Below, piece by piece: positions 21,822-36,206 of a stretch of DNA of 64,000 bases. The stretch spans positions 22,340,337-22,404,336 of the forward strand of contig NC_060064.1 in NCBI RefSeq assembly GCF_020283565.1. The letters run 5' to 3'. Below the pieces are notes generated by a model. That model saw only the letters and a list, made by a program, of their open reading frames with translations. It was not told where the DNA came from and made no database searches. This stretch comes from Trifolium pratense. Taxonomy: Eukaryota > Streptophyta > Magnoliopsida > Fabales > Fabaceae. Made by a program: the position numbers and the translations under genes. Position 1 is the stretch's first letter; each line of letters begins with the position of its first letter.

Positions 21822-21842
21822 AACGGCTCCTCCCGCTCCGTT
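21822..21842 (+). promoter_or_regulatory. Paired AACGG motifs (candidate MSA elements) before MAP65
   Basis: AACGG at 21822-21826 and its inverse CCGTT at 21838-21842 lie just upstream of the likely transcript leader. AACGG is the core of the mitosis-specific activator element bound by three-repeat MYBs in plant G2/M genes, which suits a cytokinesis MAP. The motif is short, so chance is possible. Confidence 0.3.
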
Positions 21843-22347
21843 TTCCTCCCAAAACCGATTTCGAATCTCACACACTTTGCTCATTGCTCAAAATCTCCTC
21901 TTCATTCATTTCATTCTTCACACATCACTTCATTTCCATTTTTAAAACCCTAAAAAATTCCAAATTCGTCTTCCACCGTTTCGACTCTGTCTTAACCACG
22001 CTTCCTGGTCAGGTTCGTTTCCATTCCCATTTTGGTTTCGGCGAAAACGAACGGGGTTAAATAGTTTGAATAACCGATTTTGTGTGTGTTGTTATGTTTG
22101 TTCAGATTTTTGCAATTTTTAATTTCTTTTGTTTTTAGTGATTAATTTCTATGCACTGTTTTCAAATATTATCTAATTTGGCTGCAATTTGAGGTTATTG
22201 CCCTGTTGTATGAGATCATTGACAAGTACCTGAATGTTGTAGATCCTTATGTTGATCCTATACTTCATAATCACATGATATGTTTGAGTGTATCGTTTAA
22301 TTTAATTTAAGAGACTTATATGAATTTGTAGTAATCACCTATCAAGC

Positions 22348-22466
22348 ATGGACACAAACACGGATGCTGACACGTCAACACCTGTAATAATTTGAAAAAC
22401 CGACATAATTCAATGTAATCATATCTTGTGTGTGTCGGTGTCTGACACCAACATGTGTCTGACACC
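22348..22466 (+). repeat. Repeat containing GTGTCGGTGTCTGACAC
   Basis: The block, in the MAP65 5' UTR intron, shares its layout with 52198-52345: 'ggacacaaacacggatgctgac', then 'aataatttga', then GTGTCGGTGTCTGACAC. Probably a legume MITE family; termini are not defined. Confidence 0.5.
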
Positions 22467-22953
22467 GACACATGGTGATAACTGATAAGTAGGTAGTAAA
22501 TGTCACCATGGATTAGAAATGGATATTTTGTGTTTTCTTGAGATATTGATTTTATGTTGCAACTATAATTAATTAGTCAATCACAATATGATTTCCATTC
22601 TATGTTGCGCTTTTTCTTTTTTTCTTTTCGAGCTATGCAGTTTTAACTCTACTTCAATTTTAAAATCTTTGTTAGAGTCTAAGGCCTTGTTTGGTTCCTT
22701 TTTCTAAAAGGGGGTTTTAGTTTTAAAAACACGAAAGAGAAAACAGAACAAATGACTGTTTTTCACAAACATAGCATATAAAGAAAAGAATGTTCTGTTA
22801 TGTTTTGTTAATTGCTATGTTCCTTTTCCTAGTTTTAAGCCTAGGTTTAATTGTGAATTTTAATTCTTTTCCTAGTCTTTTAAGCCTAGGTTTCACATTT
22901 CCTTTTCATCATGTTGGCTTTTTTTGTTTTGTTTTACAGCACACAGTTTTCCT

Positions 22954-25900
22954 ATGTTCAGCAAACGTAGCAGTCAGTTTTCTCAGCAAGAAACAATGTG
23001 TGAATCGTTGCTTAAAGAACTTCAGGTTCTCTTCCTTTTATCTAACTTGTGAAGAATCGCTTTTGGTTCTTCTATTGTTCCTTAACAGTTAAACCATCAT
23101 TTATGCTGCTGCATCTAGAGAATCATAGGAAAAGGGCTAACATTGTATTACTTTGTTTGAATCTTGTATGTTGAATGTAAGGTAATATGGGATGAACTTG
23201 GAGAATCCGATTCTCAAAAGGATGCAATGTTGCTTGAAATAGAACAAATGTGTCTGGATTTGTATAAGAAAAAAGTGGATGAAGCTAAACTGTACAGGGC
23301 ACAACTTCAGCATGAAATTGCTGATTATGAAGAAGAAATTTCTGGCATCTGTGCTGCAATTGGTAAACAGTCACCACTTGTAAGTCTTGTTGGCATTCTA
23401 GATTTGAGTTTATGATTTAGCCATTCTCTTGGTCAGAGTTGAGAGGGAAATTTTTCAACTAACAAACTTCCGTTGATTTGTCATTAGTTTGAGCCTAAGT
23501 CTTGTGGAAACTTGAAGAAAGAACGTGAAGCTGTTATTTCACAACTTGAGGAGATTCGCAAGTTGAAAACTGAAAGAAAGAAACAGTTTTTGGAAGTCTT
23601 ACACCAGTTGCAGAATATTTCCAGTGAGCTGTATGGCAATGTGGGGGTTAATTCAAACTTAGACGAGAAGAACTTATCTTTTGAAAAACTTGAAGAATTA
23701 AAGAGGCAATTAATTCAATTTCAAAATGAAAAGGTGGTTTTTGTCTTTACTCCTATGTTTTTGTTGCCTGAATATTGCCCATGTTATTTGTTGATGAAGT
23801 TATCTTTTATTTTCTTCCAAACCTATTATTTTTCCCCAAGAAAGATAGTAGTAACTTTCAAATGTGAGTTTCGTCAAAAAAGAAAGTTTCAAATGTTAAT
23901 TGCTCAAATTTCTCTTAAATCGTTGCAGGCCAGTCGACTGAAACAGGTATCTGATCTACTGGACACTCTTAGTTCACTGTGCTCGGTTCTTGGTCTTGAT
24001 GTCAAAGACAAAATTAGCGAGATTTGCCCCACTATGACTTCCGCTGTTACAAAAGATGTAAGTGACAATACATTAAAGAGTTTAACTTCTGAAGTTATGA
24101 GTTTGAGAGAGGTTAAAATGCAAAGAATGCAGAAGGTCAGTATTCTTGCTCATACTTTTCATCCTATAGAAAACCAATTTTATTCAGCTAGAATTTCTAA
24201 ATTTTCATGTTGTATCAGCTTCAAAATTGTGCAACTTCACTATTAGAGATGTGGAATTTGATGGATACCCCACTTGAGGAACAACAGAAATTTCACAACA
24301 TGACCAGTAAAATTGTTGCTTTGGAATCTGAATTTACCGAGCCTAACATACTATCAATTGACAACATCATCTATGTGAGTTTGTCTTTATCCATTTGTTT
24401 TGGTTCTGTTCTTCTATTTCACCTAAAATAAATTGATTTTATTTTTGTGATTAACTAAATGGACTCTTCTCCTTGCAGGTTGAGAGAGAAGTTAGAAGGC
24501 TTGAGCAATTTAAATCAACAAAAATGAAAGAACTTGTACAGAAAAAGAAGTTGGAGTTAGAGGAAGTGTGCAAAAATACACATTTGACTATACAAACAAT
24601 TTTTCCTAGTGGACATCCAATAGATTTATTTGACTCGGGTAAGATTTTTCATTAGTTTTTGAAGATTCCCTATTAGTTACATCATTTTTCTTATATTGCA
24701 TAACGATTTCACATTTCCAACTTTAAGTTCTTTAAGCATAACAGTAAAAATAAAGTTCTTTAAGGATTAATGATAAATGACAGATACATAGTTCATGGCG
24801 ATTTGGATGAATTGTCATGAACAGAAAAGAGATATGAGTATTGACTAAATTAAATTTATCTTATTCGTCCATATGATTGCACGGATGCACCCAAAATTTT
24901 GTTTCACAACTAGTTTGTTAGATTGAATTTATTATCTTAATGTGCCATGAATCTCATATTATATCTCCTCATCCAATTTTGAAATTATTCTGCAGAATCT
25001 GCAAACCATGAAAAAATGTTAGAACAAATTGAGGACCAAATTTCAAAGACAAAAGAAGAAGCTTTTAGCAGGAAAGAAATTCTTGAAAAGGTTGAGAAGT
25101 GGTTGGCTGCTATTCAAGAAGAAAGCTGGCTCGAGGAATACAATAGGGTGAGGCACATTTCCTTCTATTATTGTCACTACTGTTATTGACAATAATGGAC
25201 ATTTCCTTCTATTATTTTTTCATGCTTTATTTTATTTATAATTATTGTGGGTTATTAGGATGATAATCGTTATAATGCTGGAAGAGGTGCGCATCTTGCG
25301 TTGAAACGTGCTGAGAAGGCCCGTGTTTTATTAAGCAAAATTCCTGGTGAATATCCCTCTCTGCAGACAATAATTCGTTCTTAAATATATTACTATAAAG
25401 TTATGGTTTTACAATAGGCTAGCTATGGAAATGACATGTTAAAATTGGCTTGGCATACTAATTCGTATGCATTTGTCTCATATTGTTAACTGTGATATTC
25501 TTCAAGTATGGATCTAGTGATTTAGCAAATGAGTAAGATACATGGATAGGAGTTTAATTTTACATAGTTTCTGAATTGTGTTGGATTGGTTCTCATTTAT
25601 CCTTTGTTTTATTTTGTATACACATTATTTAAACAGGGATGATAGAGGCATTGATTTTAAAAGTTGCAGCATGGGAGAAAGAAAGAGAATTCGAGTTTTT
25701 GTACAACGGAGTGAGTATTTTGAACGAAATCACTAGTACAAATTTTATGAATTAGCCTTCGAAAATTTATTTTGCAATGAATTACACTTGTCACAACGTA
25801 AAATCTTCCATGTTAGGCTTCATACATTTTAATGCATTTTGTTTTCATGGATATGCATCAAGACTCGGCTGCTTTCCATGCTTGAAGATTACAATACCTT

Positions 25901-26828
25901 AAGGCAGGAGAAAGAGAATGAAAAGCAAAGACAAAAGGTATATAATTTTCTTTGACCAATTTTCCCTTATATTTTGGGACGGAGGGAGTATTATGGATGG
26001 TCTATACTTCCCTTCTTGACTTTTATTTGTTCCAATTCATTGTCTATAATTCAATTGTTTTTTACTAGTTTTTTGGTGTAAATTTTAGGAAGAAAAGAGA
26101 CTAAAGGGACAACTGATAGCTGAGCATGAAACATTTTTCGGGTCAAAACCCAGCCCATGTAAAAGCGGGATGAAGGCTCCCAGATGTTCAATTTCAACAG
26201 GAGTTCCAAATACTAGAAAATTTTCTGTTGCTGGAGCTATGCTTCAGGATCTAAGACAAGCAACTCTTATTCAGCAATCTAATAAAAAAGGTAACATAGC
26301 CAAGACGGCATGTCGTTAAACTCATTCCTCATTTCTCAGTTCTTTAAAAATTTGAATGCATTGTCAATTGCAACTTATGCAGGAAAGAGTACCTCTAAGG
26401 TTTTTGGTCATGCAGCAACGATGACTCCACAAAGTGCACTAAAGGGAACTGGAATTCAATCACCAATAACTAGGAAGCCACTCTCTCCTGTTTCTTCTAC
26501 AGTACTGTCCAAAGCCAACATAAATTCTCAAGAGCCTAGAAAAATAAAGAATGTTGCAACAAAACCAATGCTGCAAAAAAGTGAAAAGCTAATAGGAACT
26601 CCACCTTCCAAACCATTCATTGCTGATGATGATGATGAGAAAGAAAACAAGACTCCAAGGAATACCAGATCTTCTGTGCCAACAACTCCTCTGACTGTCC
26701 CTATGTTCACTGTCACTACACCAGATACTCTTACTTCTAAGGCTGCTACAAAGATTGCTTCATCACTTGAGTATTCTTTTGAAGAGTTGAGAGCTGGTTT
26801 TGTCCTACCTCAGACTCATGCTCAATGA
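22954..26828 (+). CDS. MAP65: MAP65 family microtubule-bundling protein
   Basis: Twelve coding exons: 22954-23025, 23182-23379, 23488-23733, 23929-24135, 24219-24374, 24479-24638, 24996-25147, 25259-25346, 25637-25710, 25863-25937, 26089-26290 and 26383-26828. All have GT-AG borders, phases add up, and the product is 691 aa, usual for MAP65/PRC1/Ase1. The N-terminus ([16 protein letters not shown]) and the following coiled-coil rod (about residues 20-390) serve antiparallel dimerisation. The conserved microtubule-binding block lies at about 395-500, with [13 protein letters not shown] and FGSKPSP. The basic, Ser/Thr/Pro-rich tail has TP and SP sites typical of CDK/MAPK control. The protein cross-links microtubules in spindle midzone and phragmoplast. 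A 5' UTR intron is likely (donor near 22013, acceptor near 22939). The isoform number is not assigned. Confidence 0.95.
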
Positions 26829-27730
26829 CAATGACTGAATAGTTTGGTGAGGAAGTTCAATCAACACAAGATACTAGCTAGGTTGCTAACAAAATCTCTG
26901 TTTTGCAATAGCAATTTTCTTTCTTTTCTTTTGGAAAGTACTAGTTTAACTAAGCAACATCTTTTCACTAAGCAACATCTTTATTATTGTAATGGGATTT
27001 AGTATGATTCATCAAATTAATACTTTTGACTTAATCTTAAAAACTAGGTGAACATGTCATTCTTTTGGGACATGGATGATGGATGCTTTTCATATCCAAG
27101 TTTTTTAGTTTTACTGTTCACAATTTTTATTTTGTTCTATTCTTATAAATTTTATTTTGTTTTGTTCTTATAAATTTATGGTTAAGATTTATTTATTTAT
27201 TTGAATTTTTAGTTCTTTATTTTTTATTTTTTTTAACAGTGAATTTTTAGTGTAGATGTAACTCGTTAGGAAGACTCATTTATTATATTTATTCAATTTT
27301 CAACCATTTTAGTTTGGTTTATTTCAACAATATTATTAGGGTATATTATTATTACGGTAAGTGGAAGTCCTTCTTCAATTAAAATTATTAAATGCAACCA
27401 GACGGACACCTACCACTATTGACCACAATAGTTGTATTTTTTTTGTCCTATGTGCAAATGTTGTCTACATAATCATATCTGTTACTGTTAGGACAAACTT
27501 TAGGTGATCTTTCTTGGTGTTTTCTAATAAGTGAAATATTCATTTAAAATAAAAATTCAAAACACTAAACTAATTCTATCTCCGCATATCCTAAGAAAAA
27601 AAAATCCATTTTAATCTTAAAGTGATACTTATTGCGGTAAATTTCTCTTATAAAATAAGGAAAATGCTAACTAGTACTTCTAAGACACTAGTTAAAGTGC
27701 TTAATGTAGTAAAATGACATTGAAGAGTTT
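26829..27730. other. MAP65 3' region and intergenic DNA
   Basis: The MAP65 3' UTR presumably ends in the T-rich, AATAAA-poor stretch before about 27050. The remainder is AT-rich with no frame or repeat that I can assign. Confidence 0.4.
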
Positions 27731-28280
27731 GAATTAACGGTGGATAACAAGTCTTGCAAGCATATAGAGACAAAGTTTCATTTCCTAAAAGATCAAGTAA
27801 GCAAAGGGAAATTGAAGCTCACATACTACAAAACAAAGCTCAAGTTGTAAACATCTTAACTAAGCCACTCAAGATAGAAATGTTCAATGAATGGAAGAAA
27901 ATGATGAATGTAACTAGTCTATGAGTTTTGAATTAAGAGGGGAGTGTTGGTGTATAATTCGAAATTATCTTACCTTGTGTGACAAGTTATGAAAGTTAGT
28001 TACAATGAATTGTTTGAGTTGTCAATTTAGTTGTTAAGTTGGTTAAGACTTTTGTGAAGGCCTAAAGGATGAAAGTCATCTTTGGTTTCTAAGAAGTTCA
28101 AGATGGAGTGGAAACTTGTTTAGCAGATCTTCCGGATGATGCTACCGAGACTTCTATGGAATAGACTCTTCTCACAGCTAATTGCAGAGTTAAAGGCTGA
28201 CGGTTTATCCCGAGAAAACTGTGCACCAAATTATTTCAAAGTCAATGTCAATTTAATATCTCTGCGTAAAAGTATCCTTA
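27731..28280 (+). mobile_element. Truncated Copia 3' end with start of its LTR
   Basis: A frameshifted segment reads VDNKS...KHIETKFHFLKDQV and, in another frame, AQVVNILTKPLKIEMFNEWKKM, the end of a Copia RNase H. A polypurine tract AAGAGGGGAG (27935-27944) precedes TGTTGGTGTATAATTCG at 27945, the start of the 3' LTR. The LTR's end was not found and the 5' part of the element is missing. Confidence 0.6.
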
Positions 28281-28570
28281 TTAATTTGTGTCTGGTATGG
28301 ATTTGAAATTGTGTCTGGATCCATTATAAAAATTTATAATCATGTTGGGTTTTGACTTGGAAAGAGCATGTGCACTACAATGACACGAGGATGACTAAAT
28401 TCCAAAGCAAAGCAACCTAGGACAAATGTAGTAACTGCTTATGACTCAATAAATTAATCCTATCCAATCTCATGGGTGTCCTACATGTGGCAGAAGGACA
28501 ATGGCCTGGATTTTGGTTCTTGTTGGAACTTAATTGGATTGAATTGAAATTATTTTATTATTTTATACCG

Positions 28571-28715
28571 TTTTTAATATAAGAAAAAATTTGTTTTTTA
28601 GATATATTAAAAAATTGATATATCTAGACTAGATACATTCACTTTTCAATGTATCTAAAAAGTCAATTTCTTTTAAGTCAAAAAAAAAGTCAATTTCTTC
28701 TTATATTAAGAACTA
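28571..28715. repeat. Short inverted repeat (MITE-like)
   Basis: TTTAATATAAGAAAAAATTTG near 28573 is mirrored by AATTTCTTCTTATATTAAG near 28692-28710, with further internal complementarity around GATATATCTAGACTAGATAC. A small insertion at 28673-28683 splits the right arm. Confidence 0.5.
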
Positions 28716-28793
28716 GAGGAAGTATAATACTAGATGTTTGAGGAAATGCAAGTTTAATTCTTAGAAGAAAAAAAAAATTCAAACATACATTAC

Positions 28794-28924
28794 CTTTTTG
28801 TCACGTAATCTAGTGACCAGAAATTTCTTCCTTAAGATGGAGAAGTGGGGTGTCCGGAGTTCAAACTTTAGTCATGTATATAATATGTGATGTCATTTAC
28901 CAACTGAGTTAAGTTAATCGGAAC
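28794..28924 (-). mobile_element. tRNA-derived SINE, family 2
   Basis: On the minus strand: TTAACTTAACTCAGTTGGTA, then a B-box-like AAGTTTGAACTCCGG. Near-perfect 16-bp duplication TTCAAACATACATTAC / TTCAAACAAACATTAC at 28778-28793 and 28925-28940. Confidence 0.78.
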
Positions 28925-29273
28925 TTCAAACAAACATTACTTATTTCATTGTTGAATTATTAACATTTTTCATTAGGAGTCAGATATGATAAAAGAACAA
29001 GAGTAAATTAACATTTTTTTTTTTGGTATTGAGTAAATTAACATTTTGGTGATTAATTTTATTCGAAAAATTCTTGAGACATGCAAAGTGAGTCTTTTCT
29101 CTTAACTAATTTTTCTTTAAAGGTCAGAGATCGAACCCCAAATCATTTGTTTAAGATACCCAAATCAATTAGCTATTAAAAAAAAGGTAAAATAATACGA
29201 AAATAATAAACAATAGAAAATATTTAATTCATAATTATAAAATCTTATTAAAACTTTAAAAATGTTACTGTAT

Positions 29274-29458
29274 TTTTTTAGACCAAAGGTATCTCGGCGT
29301 GCAACTGCAGAGATTAATTTCTTCGAAGTAATTGAGATTCATTTAAGGGGTTGACTTCTCCAACAAATATTTCTCCATACGCACCGGCCGGGGATCGAAC
29401 CCAGGATCAAATGGTTAAAGCACTCAAGTATCTACCACTTGTGTCACACTATGTTGAT
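29274..29458 (-). mobile_element. tRNA-derived SINE, family 3
   Basis: On the minus strand GTGACACAAGTGGTAGATAC (A-box-like) and CTGGGTTCGATCCCCGG (a very good B-box) lead a 185-bp body with an A-rich end. Target duplication ATGTTACTGTAT at 29262-29273 and 29459-29470. It is not a functional tRNA, as no acceptor stem closes around it. Confidence 0.85.
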
Positions 29459-29470
29459 ATGTTACTGTAT

Positions 29471-31216
29471 GTTTTGAAAGTATTGAAATTTCAAATACAT
29501 CAGTAAATGTATTTTATAGGAGTGTTAATTATTGATGAATGAAATGATATAAATTTATTATGGTATGGAGGATCACGGTTTGATCCCAGTAACTACGATC
29601 AGGATGGAACTGGACTCACTTGATTACATAACTGAGGAGATATTAAAAATAAATAACAAATGAGATAAATAACAAATGAGGATAAAACATTTTAAAAACC
29701 GTGATCTTCCATTGAGGAGTTTGTTATCCTTAGTGCTTTTAAGGTTCAGATAAAAAATGTTCACTCTCATGTTATCAAAGAAGTGATGCCAACCTCCAAT
29801 TCTCAACTGGATTAAATGTAATAGTGATGGAGCTATATGTTGTCAAAGCAGAAAATTGACGCAATGCGTATAACCCCAAAATTGACGCGACGCGATAATG
29901 CAGAGAATCGCGGGCGCTATTTTAGTGACGTGATGCGGACAATAAAAATAAAGTTTACATAATAAATATCAAACTATCAATCAATTATCAAAATACATAT
30001 ACACTAATAAAAGTAGCATAGGTCATTTTCATAATTAAAATATTAATCATCCAAATACTTAGTACACACCGTAGTATTCCAAAATCCAAAATACCCGTTT
30101 AAAATACGGGTAGCCCGAATGGGCCACGAGCGGCCCGCAAGCCCGAATAATAAATTATAATAAATTTTTTATTTTTGACTAGTAATAATAAAAAGGGTCA
30201 TGTTAACTTGTGTCCTAAAGTTTAGGGCACATGTTAAGCTACCCAAAAATAGAAATATAGCATTTAATGATACAAAAAAAACTAATTTAAAAAACATTTT
30301 CTTTTTCTTTTTCTTTTTCTTTTTTGTTTTTATATAATATAAATGTATGTTTTTTTGGTAGCCAAAATTTTTGCTAAACCAAAATTTAATAAAATAAAAT
30401 AAAAACAAACAATTTTTTATTATAAAAATTTAAAAAATGTATGGGCTAGCCCGAAGACCATATAGGACCAGGCTCGGGCCATATTTTTTTGGGCCCATTT
30501 TTCATCCGGACTTTTTAGCTCGGCCTGATGTAGCCTGAAGCCCGCTCAGTCACATGCCACCGTATCTTTTCAGATTTTAAGTAATGAATGAGTACCGAAT
30601 ATTTTAGTTTTATAACAAATTATTTTTTAAAGATAAGTTTTTGGCACAACTAAAAAAAAAAATCATTGAACAAACCGATACATTTACAAAAACATTAATA
30701 ATTAGTCCAAATAAAGATGTTTCCTAAGACTAACGCAATTGTTAATTACATAAACGTTGATATGTAGAAATGGACTTGGATTGGATGCAATCAAGATACC
30801 TATGCAGTCGTGCAGTTTGGTGTTAACGACTGTCTAATTAAGATCAGACGGTCCTAATTTTAAAAACAGTGTTTTTTAAATTATTTAATAAATATATTTT
30901 CGTTTTTTGTCTGATCTTAATCAGACAATCCTTAACTTCTGACTGCAAGACTGCATAAATATCTTAATCAAAAAACTAAAAACTCAGTAACTATGTTACT
31001 GCACCATTTTACTAAATGCATGTAATCCTTTCCTGAAATTTGAGTTTAAACTAAAAAAAAAAATTCAAACTTAAGTGTGTGAACTTAACCGTAACCACAA
31101 AACTATTTGATTTTTTATTTTTCCCCAAACATGAGTAATATAAAAAGATGTTATTGGTATTTAAAGGTCTATTGTTAAATTTAAAAATTCTAATTACAGT
31201 GAATTTCTAAAATTAT
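29471..31216. other. Intergenic repeat-rich stretch, no gene recognised
   Basis: 29555-29640 is a decayed relative of SINE family 1 (ATGGAGGATCACGGTTTGATCCC). 30090-30145 and 30440-30550 share GCCCGAA/GGCCC-rich motifs and may be the two ends of one interrupted repeat. 30298-30330 is a CTTTTT-type simple repeat. No credible coding frame. Confidence 0.4.
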
Positions 31217-32564
31217 AAAAAGAGTAAATATTAATTTTTTTTTGGTAGAAAAAGAGTAAATTGTTATGAACTATTTCTAGAGAATAACTAGAATAGAGAA
31301 GAATGAGAGAAAGGGAGAAGAGAAAGGGAGAAGAGAAAGGAATAGAGTATTGTATTGTTCTATTCAAGGTGTGTGTTTTACATTGTGATATAGTCATATA
31401 TATAGGAGATTACATGGGCCAAGAATATGGGCCTAGACAAATGGACATCCACATCTATACTATTCATAACACTCCCCCTTGGATGTCCATCGATGATATG
31501 CCTCATTAAAACCTTACTATTAAAAACCCAGTGGGAAAAATCATAGTGAAGGAAAAAGAGTACAACATCTTTTGTGTGTGAACTGCCTCGTTAAAAACCT
31601 TACCAGGAAAACCCAGTGGGACAAAATCACGGTGAAGGAAAAAAGAGTGCAGAACATATTTATATCTCCCCCTCATAAAGACAATTGTATATGAGACGAA
31701 GAAACTCAAATAATCTTATGTAGTTGTAGTAGTTGCTCAAAAGTTTTACTTGAAATTGACTTTGTAGAAAGACCTGTCTTATCTTCTTGATCATATACTC
31801 TTCTCCAAATATGTAGTTTGTGCGACATTATCTTCATGTTGAATCGTTGCAAGAACCCTTTAGAAGAAAACTCACAAATTCTTGTATCTGATGAATCATA
31901 TACTTCAACCAAAACACATTCTTGATTTATCTTCTATAGTGCTCATCTTTCCTCATCATTTTGTTTCATGAGATTGTTATTGTTGTTTGTTTCATAGATC
32001 TCCATGAGTAATTGTACTTCTTCATGTGAACATATAGTTTGTTTGTGATCTATACCTTTACGAGGATTAAACAAATTACCTGCATATCTAAAATAGCAAA
32101 GTATATACTTGATGATATATTGACAACAAATAATAGGTTAACAATGTATTTGTCCCCATTAGAACCAAAATGTGGTGCTTCAGGACCAATTAGTTCTTCA
32201 CCATTTACTCGAACTCTAAAATGGCATTTGTTTACATCGACGATCTTACAAAAATTAGGGTACGTAATTGATCTTATAGAATCATTTTAGAACCTTTTGT
32301 ATATAAGCTTCATGATTCACAAAATATTCTTCAAATACTTATTTTGTAATAAATAACAATATCTCAAGCTCTTTGGGAGTCTCTTGATGATACAATCTTA
32401 AACAAATTTATTGCCAAATATTTTCTTAAAATGAACAAATTGTCGTTTTCATATTTCTCACTTGGAAATATTCAACATGCATATAGATGTTGCTCGAGTA
32501 TATAAGGAGACTTATTCATCTTTATTAAGTCATCTCTCCAATATATATGTGTCTTACGAAAATT

Positions 32565-35500
32565 AAATCCTTCTGGGATTTTCATATAATCATCATTATC
32601 AAGTGAGCTAGTCAAATACGTTAAAACACATATTTCACATAAATTGAGTATTTCATATGCTACTCAACTTAATTAATTACAAAGAAGTTTTGGAATTCAC
32701 TTTAGGTGAATATGCTTCTTGAAAATCAATGATAGACATTTATCAATATACTTGAATAACAATTCAAACTCTACATATTTGATTTTCATTATTTTTCTCT
32801 TGAAAATTTATTCATATCGAATTATTTCCATCTGCAGATGGAATGGACTATTGGTCCAAAAACATTCTGCTTTGCAAAGCTAGTTTAATTTTGTATCAAT
32901 TGCGTCTATCTATTTAGTCAATCATTTCATTGTCTATAATCCTTAATAGACTTTGATTTATGATCCTCATTATTTCTTATCATATATAGCGCTATATTAT
33001 ATAAATAAACATCGTCAACGTTGATTTTTCTTTCGGTTTCATCGTATTCCATTCATGACATAATTCGTCGAGATCTCTTTATTTTCATAAATTTCAGGTA
33101 CCTGATAAGTTCTTATGGAACTAGAAAATTAATTATGTCAAATAATCATTTCATATCCTCACTTGGGTCATCTTTCTTTTTAGCTCCTTTTCTTATTTGA
33201 GGATTTTAATCTTTGGAACCGACTGACCTACCACGCTACAGGGTGGTTAAAATTCATTTGCAATATAAGATTGTCCAACAGGGACATCCATTTTGATTGG
33301 AGCATTAGCAGCTGATAGTTGATTTCATAAACTTTGCAAATGATACATCTTTTGAACATTTGGTTCAATCTATTTTATATGAGGATCAAGATGAGATAAT
33401 AATAACTATTTATTTCAAGTGATTCATTTGAACTTCAGGTTCATATTTTTCAGCTGCTTATTCCCTCCCCCTAATATTGGGAAAACTAATTCATCATCAC
33501 TTGAAAATTATCCTTCTGGGCTATATAAACAAGTCCCTATTGGCTCAATATAATTTATAAGGGATGAAGAGTTGTATCAAATATATTTTCCCAATATTCT
33601 TTAATAATTCATCGTATTGCATTATATTGGAGCAATTGGAACATACCAACACATCCAAAAATGCTTATATGAAAAATATTAGAGTATAAAACTAAACTTA
33701 ATTGCAAGTTAGGGGGAAGACTTTCGTACAATAACTTATTGGCTTGAGCGAATCAATATCTCAACATATATATTTAAATGTTCCCAAAATATAAAATAGA
33801 ACATAGAAGTATTGATCTCATAAGTATCGATCATGTAATTAACTTTAGACGTCTAAAGAATGGATCTTCAAGTCCATTATTATTTTTGTTTGTATGAACA
33901 TATTCTACAAGATGTTCGATATAAATTTCAATTAACATATGATACTTATCAAATACTTTCTAGAATAATATATACATAATGAGCTCTCAAAAATAATCTC
34001 ACAAACTTTTGGTTGTGAGTTGATAACTAACATACATGTGACCATTTAGTTGATGCATCAATTAAATTATAGAAATTTAATTGGTCCACATGATCGGTGT
34101 ATTGATTTATAAATATCACCTTATATATAAAATAAGAGACGCTCGTTTACTAAATTTATCAATTTTCTTCGGGAACTAGTAATACACAAAAAGTGTTAGA
34201 TTGAATGAACTTCTGGCCATTCAATACATATTCATAGAAATTTTTCGCTTCATAATAGACCAGAAATGACCCAACTGATCTTGCCAATGATAAAATTAAT
34301 ATGATTTATTTGTAAACTTCTGGTTTACTTGAACATGTGCTTAAATTGCACTAATATCATAAGTACACCACAAACTAGAGACAAAAGTTGATAATATGTC
34401 TCGTAATATAGAGATAAAATATTTCCGTCGTTTCTTGTTTCAATATGATATTCATTTATGTGAATATCTTTCGGTAACAAATTTCTTTAAGACTTAAAAT
34501 ATAAAATATATTAGCAAAGTGCAACTTTGCTTCTCGATATAATAATGCATTGTCTCTTCTGGAGCCTTCAATAATTTTCGTACTACCAAATATAAAATTT
34601 AATTTTTCATGAATAGTAGTATCGATGAATATTTTCAAGCTAAACAAATATGTTTCTACAAAAAAAAATCTTTTCGGTGGAACGCAATAAAAAAATAGTA
34701 ATAATTTATTTGTATGAGAATTAAAAGAGTAAAAATAAAGTATAACAAAATAATGTTTATGTGGATTTCAGTAGAATTAGAAATTAAAATATAGTAACAA
34801 TTAAAAGATTTTAAAATTAAAATCAATCAATTGATTTAAATATGTAACCGAATAATTAAAATTAATTTATGTTTGCAAGGAATAATTTTTTTTTTTAAGA
34901 GCAAAGAATAATCATTATTATGAGAGGAAGAAAAAATCGTTTGAACCATGCATTCAATCACGAGTTTAATATATCAATAATATCCATCCAATGTATGTAC
35001 AACAATGGATATACAAAATATTCTTGAACTTTTTTTTTTTCAAAGTTGCTACTTCAAGAGCATATTCAAGAGACATAAATAATTCTTCTATTGATTTCCT
35101 TTTAATTTTGGTTCACCTTATACCAAGATCAAATATATCATATAGATTGTAATCATGTTGTAAAATTTTGTAAGTTCTTCAGGAACTTAACAATATATCT
35201 CTATCAACAATGGCTATGGAAAATTACAATTTTCCAATCCTTCTGGAATACTTGATATTAAACTTTTGCTTATTCAAGAACTATATCTTTAGGGAAATTA
35301 AAATATTAGTTCTTCAAGAATTATACCACCAATATTTATAAACATTGATTATGAAAAATTGTTCTTCAGCGATACTACAAGAAATGCTTTAATATTGAAT
35401 TTTAAGTTCTTCAAGAACTATACAAATAATTTTTCATTAACAATGGTTCGGGAAATTCATATTCTTTGAGTAATCCATCGGAGATCATTATTATTAAAGC

Positions 35501-36151
35501 ATTAGTTCTTCAAGAACTATATCACAAGTGATCTTCATAATGATTAAGAATAATTTATTCCTTGTGCATTCAATTGGATTTTCCCTTTTTCTTCTTTAGT
35601 TCTTCAGGAACTAATTTGCCCACTTTTTACTCTTTTTTTCATTATTTTTTTCACTTCTAGTGAGAAGCCGAAATTTTAAAATTAACACAGTCATGACTAT
35701 TACCACGACCATGACCACAAAATTTTTTTCATGGTAATCGTGTGTTACTACATTCACTTCTGGGAATGGAGTAACATCAGTGGGTTAGATTTCATTCACT
35801 TCTGGGAATGATTTTTCATTTATTTATCATTGATATATACTATCATCAAATAATAAAATTAAGCAAATAATTAGATAAACATACTAAACACAGTCTAATA
35901 AAAGATAATTCCAATGAAATACTAATATAATGTAACGTACTAAAATTTTATAATGCAAATTAAATAGTAACATAATGAAATTAATAATAATTATAATGTA
36001 ACATATGCTATGAATGAGATTAATTAGTAACTTATTGAAAATAAATTGGAATATTTTTATGCTTTAGCTTTACAATATGATGATACATATTAAATTATTA
36101 TTATTATTATTTATTTATTTTTAATCAGCATGATATGCATAGATTATACAC

Positions 36152-36206
<55 letters not shown>

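Noticed and set aside
25970..25999. Stowaway-like end TTTTGGGACGGAGGGAGTA in a MAP65 intron
   Set aside because: Only one terminus is present; it is noted as a remnant and not listed as an element.
29395..29458. Possible functional tRNA genes at B-box matches (also 12830, 16940, 19640, 53730)
   Set aside because: No acceptor or anticodon stems close around the boxes, and each lies inside a SINE with a target duplication and A tail.
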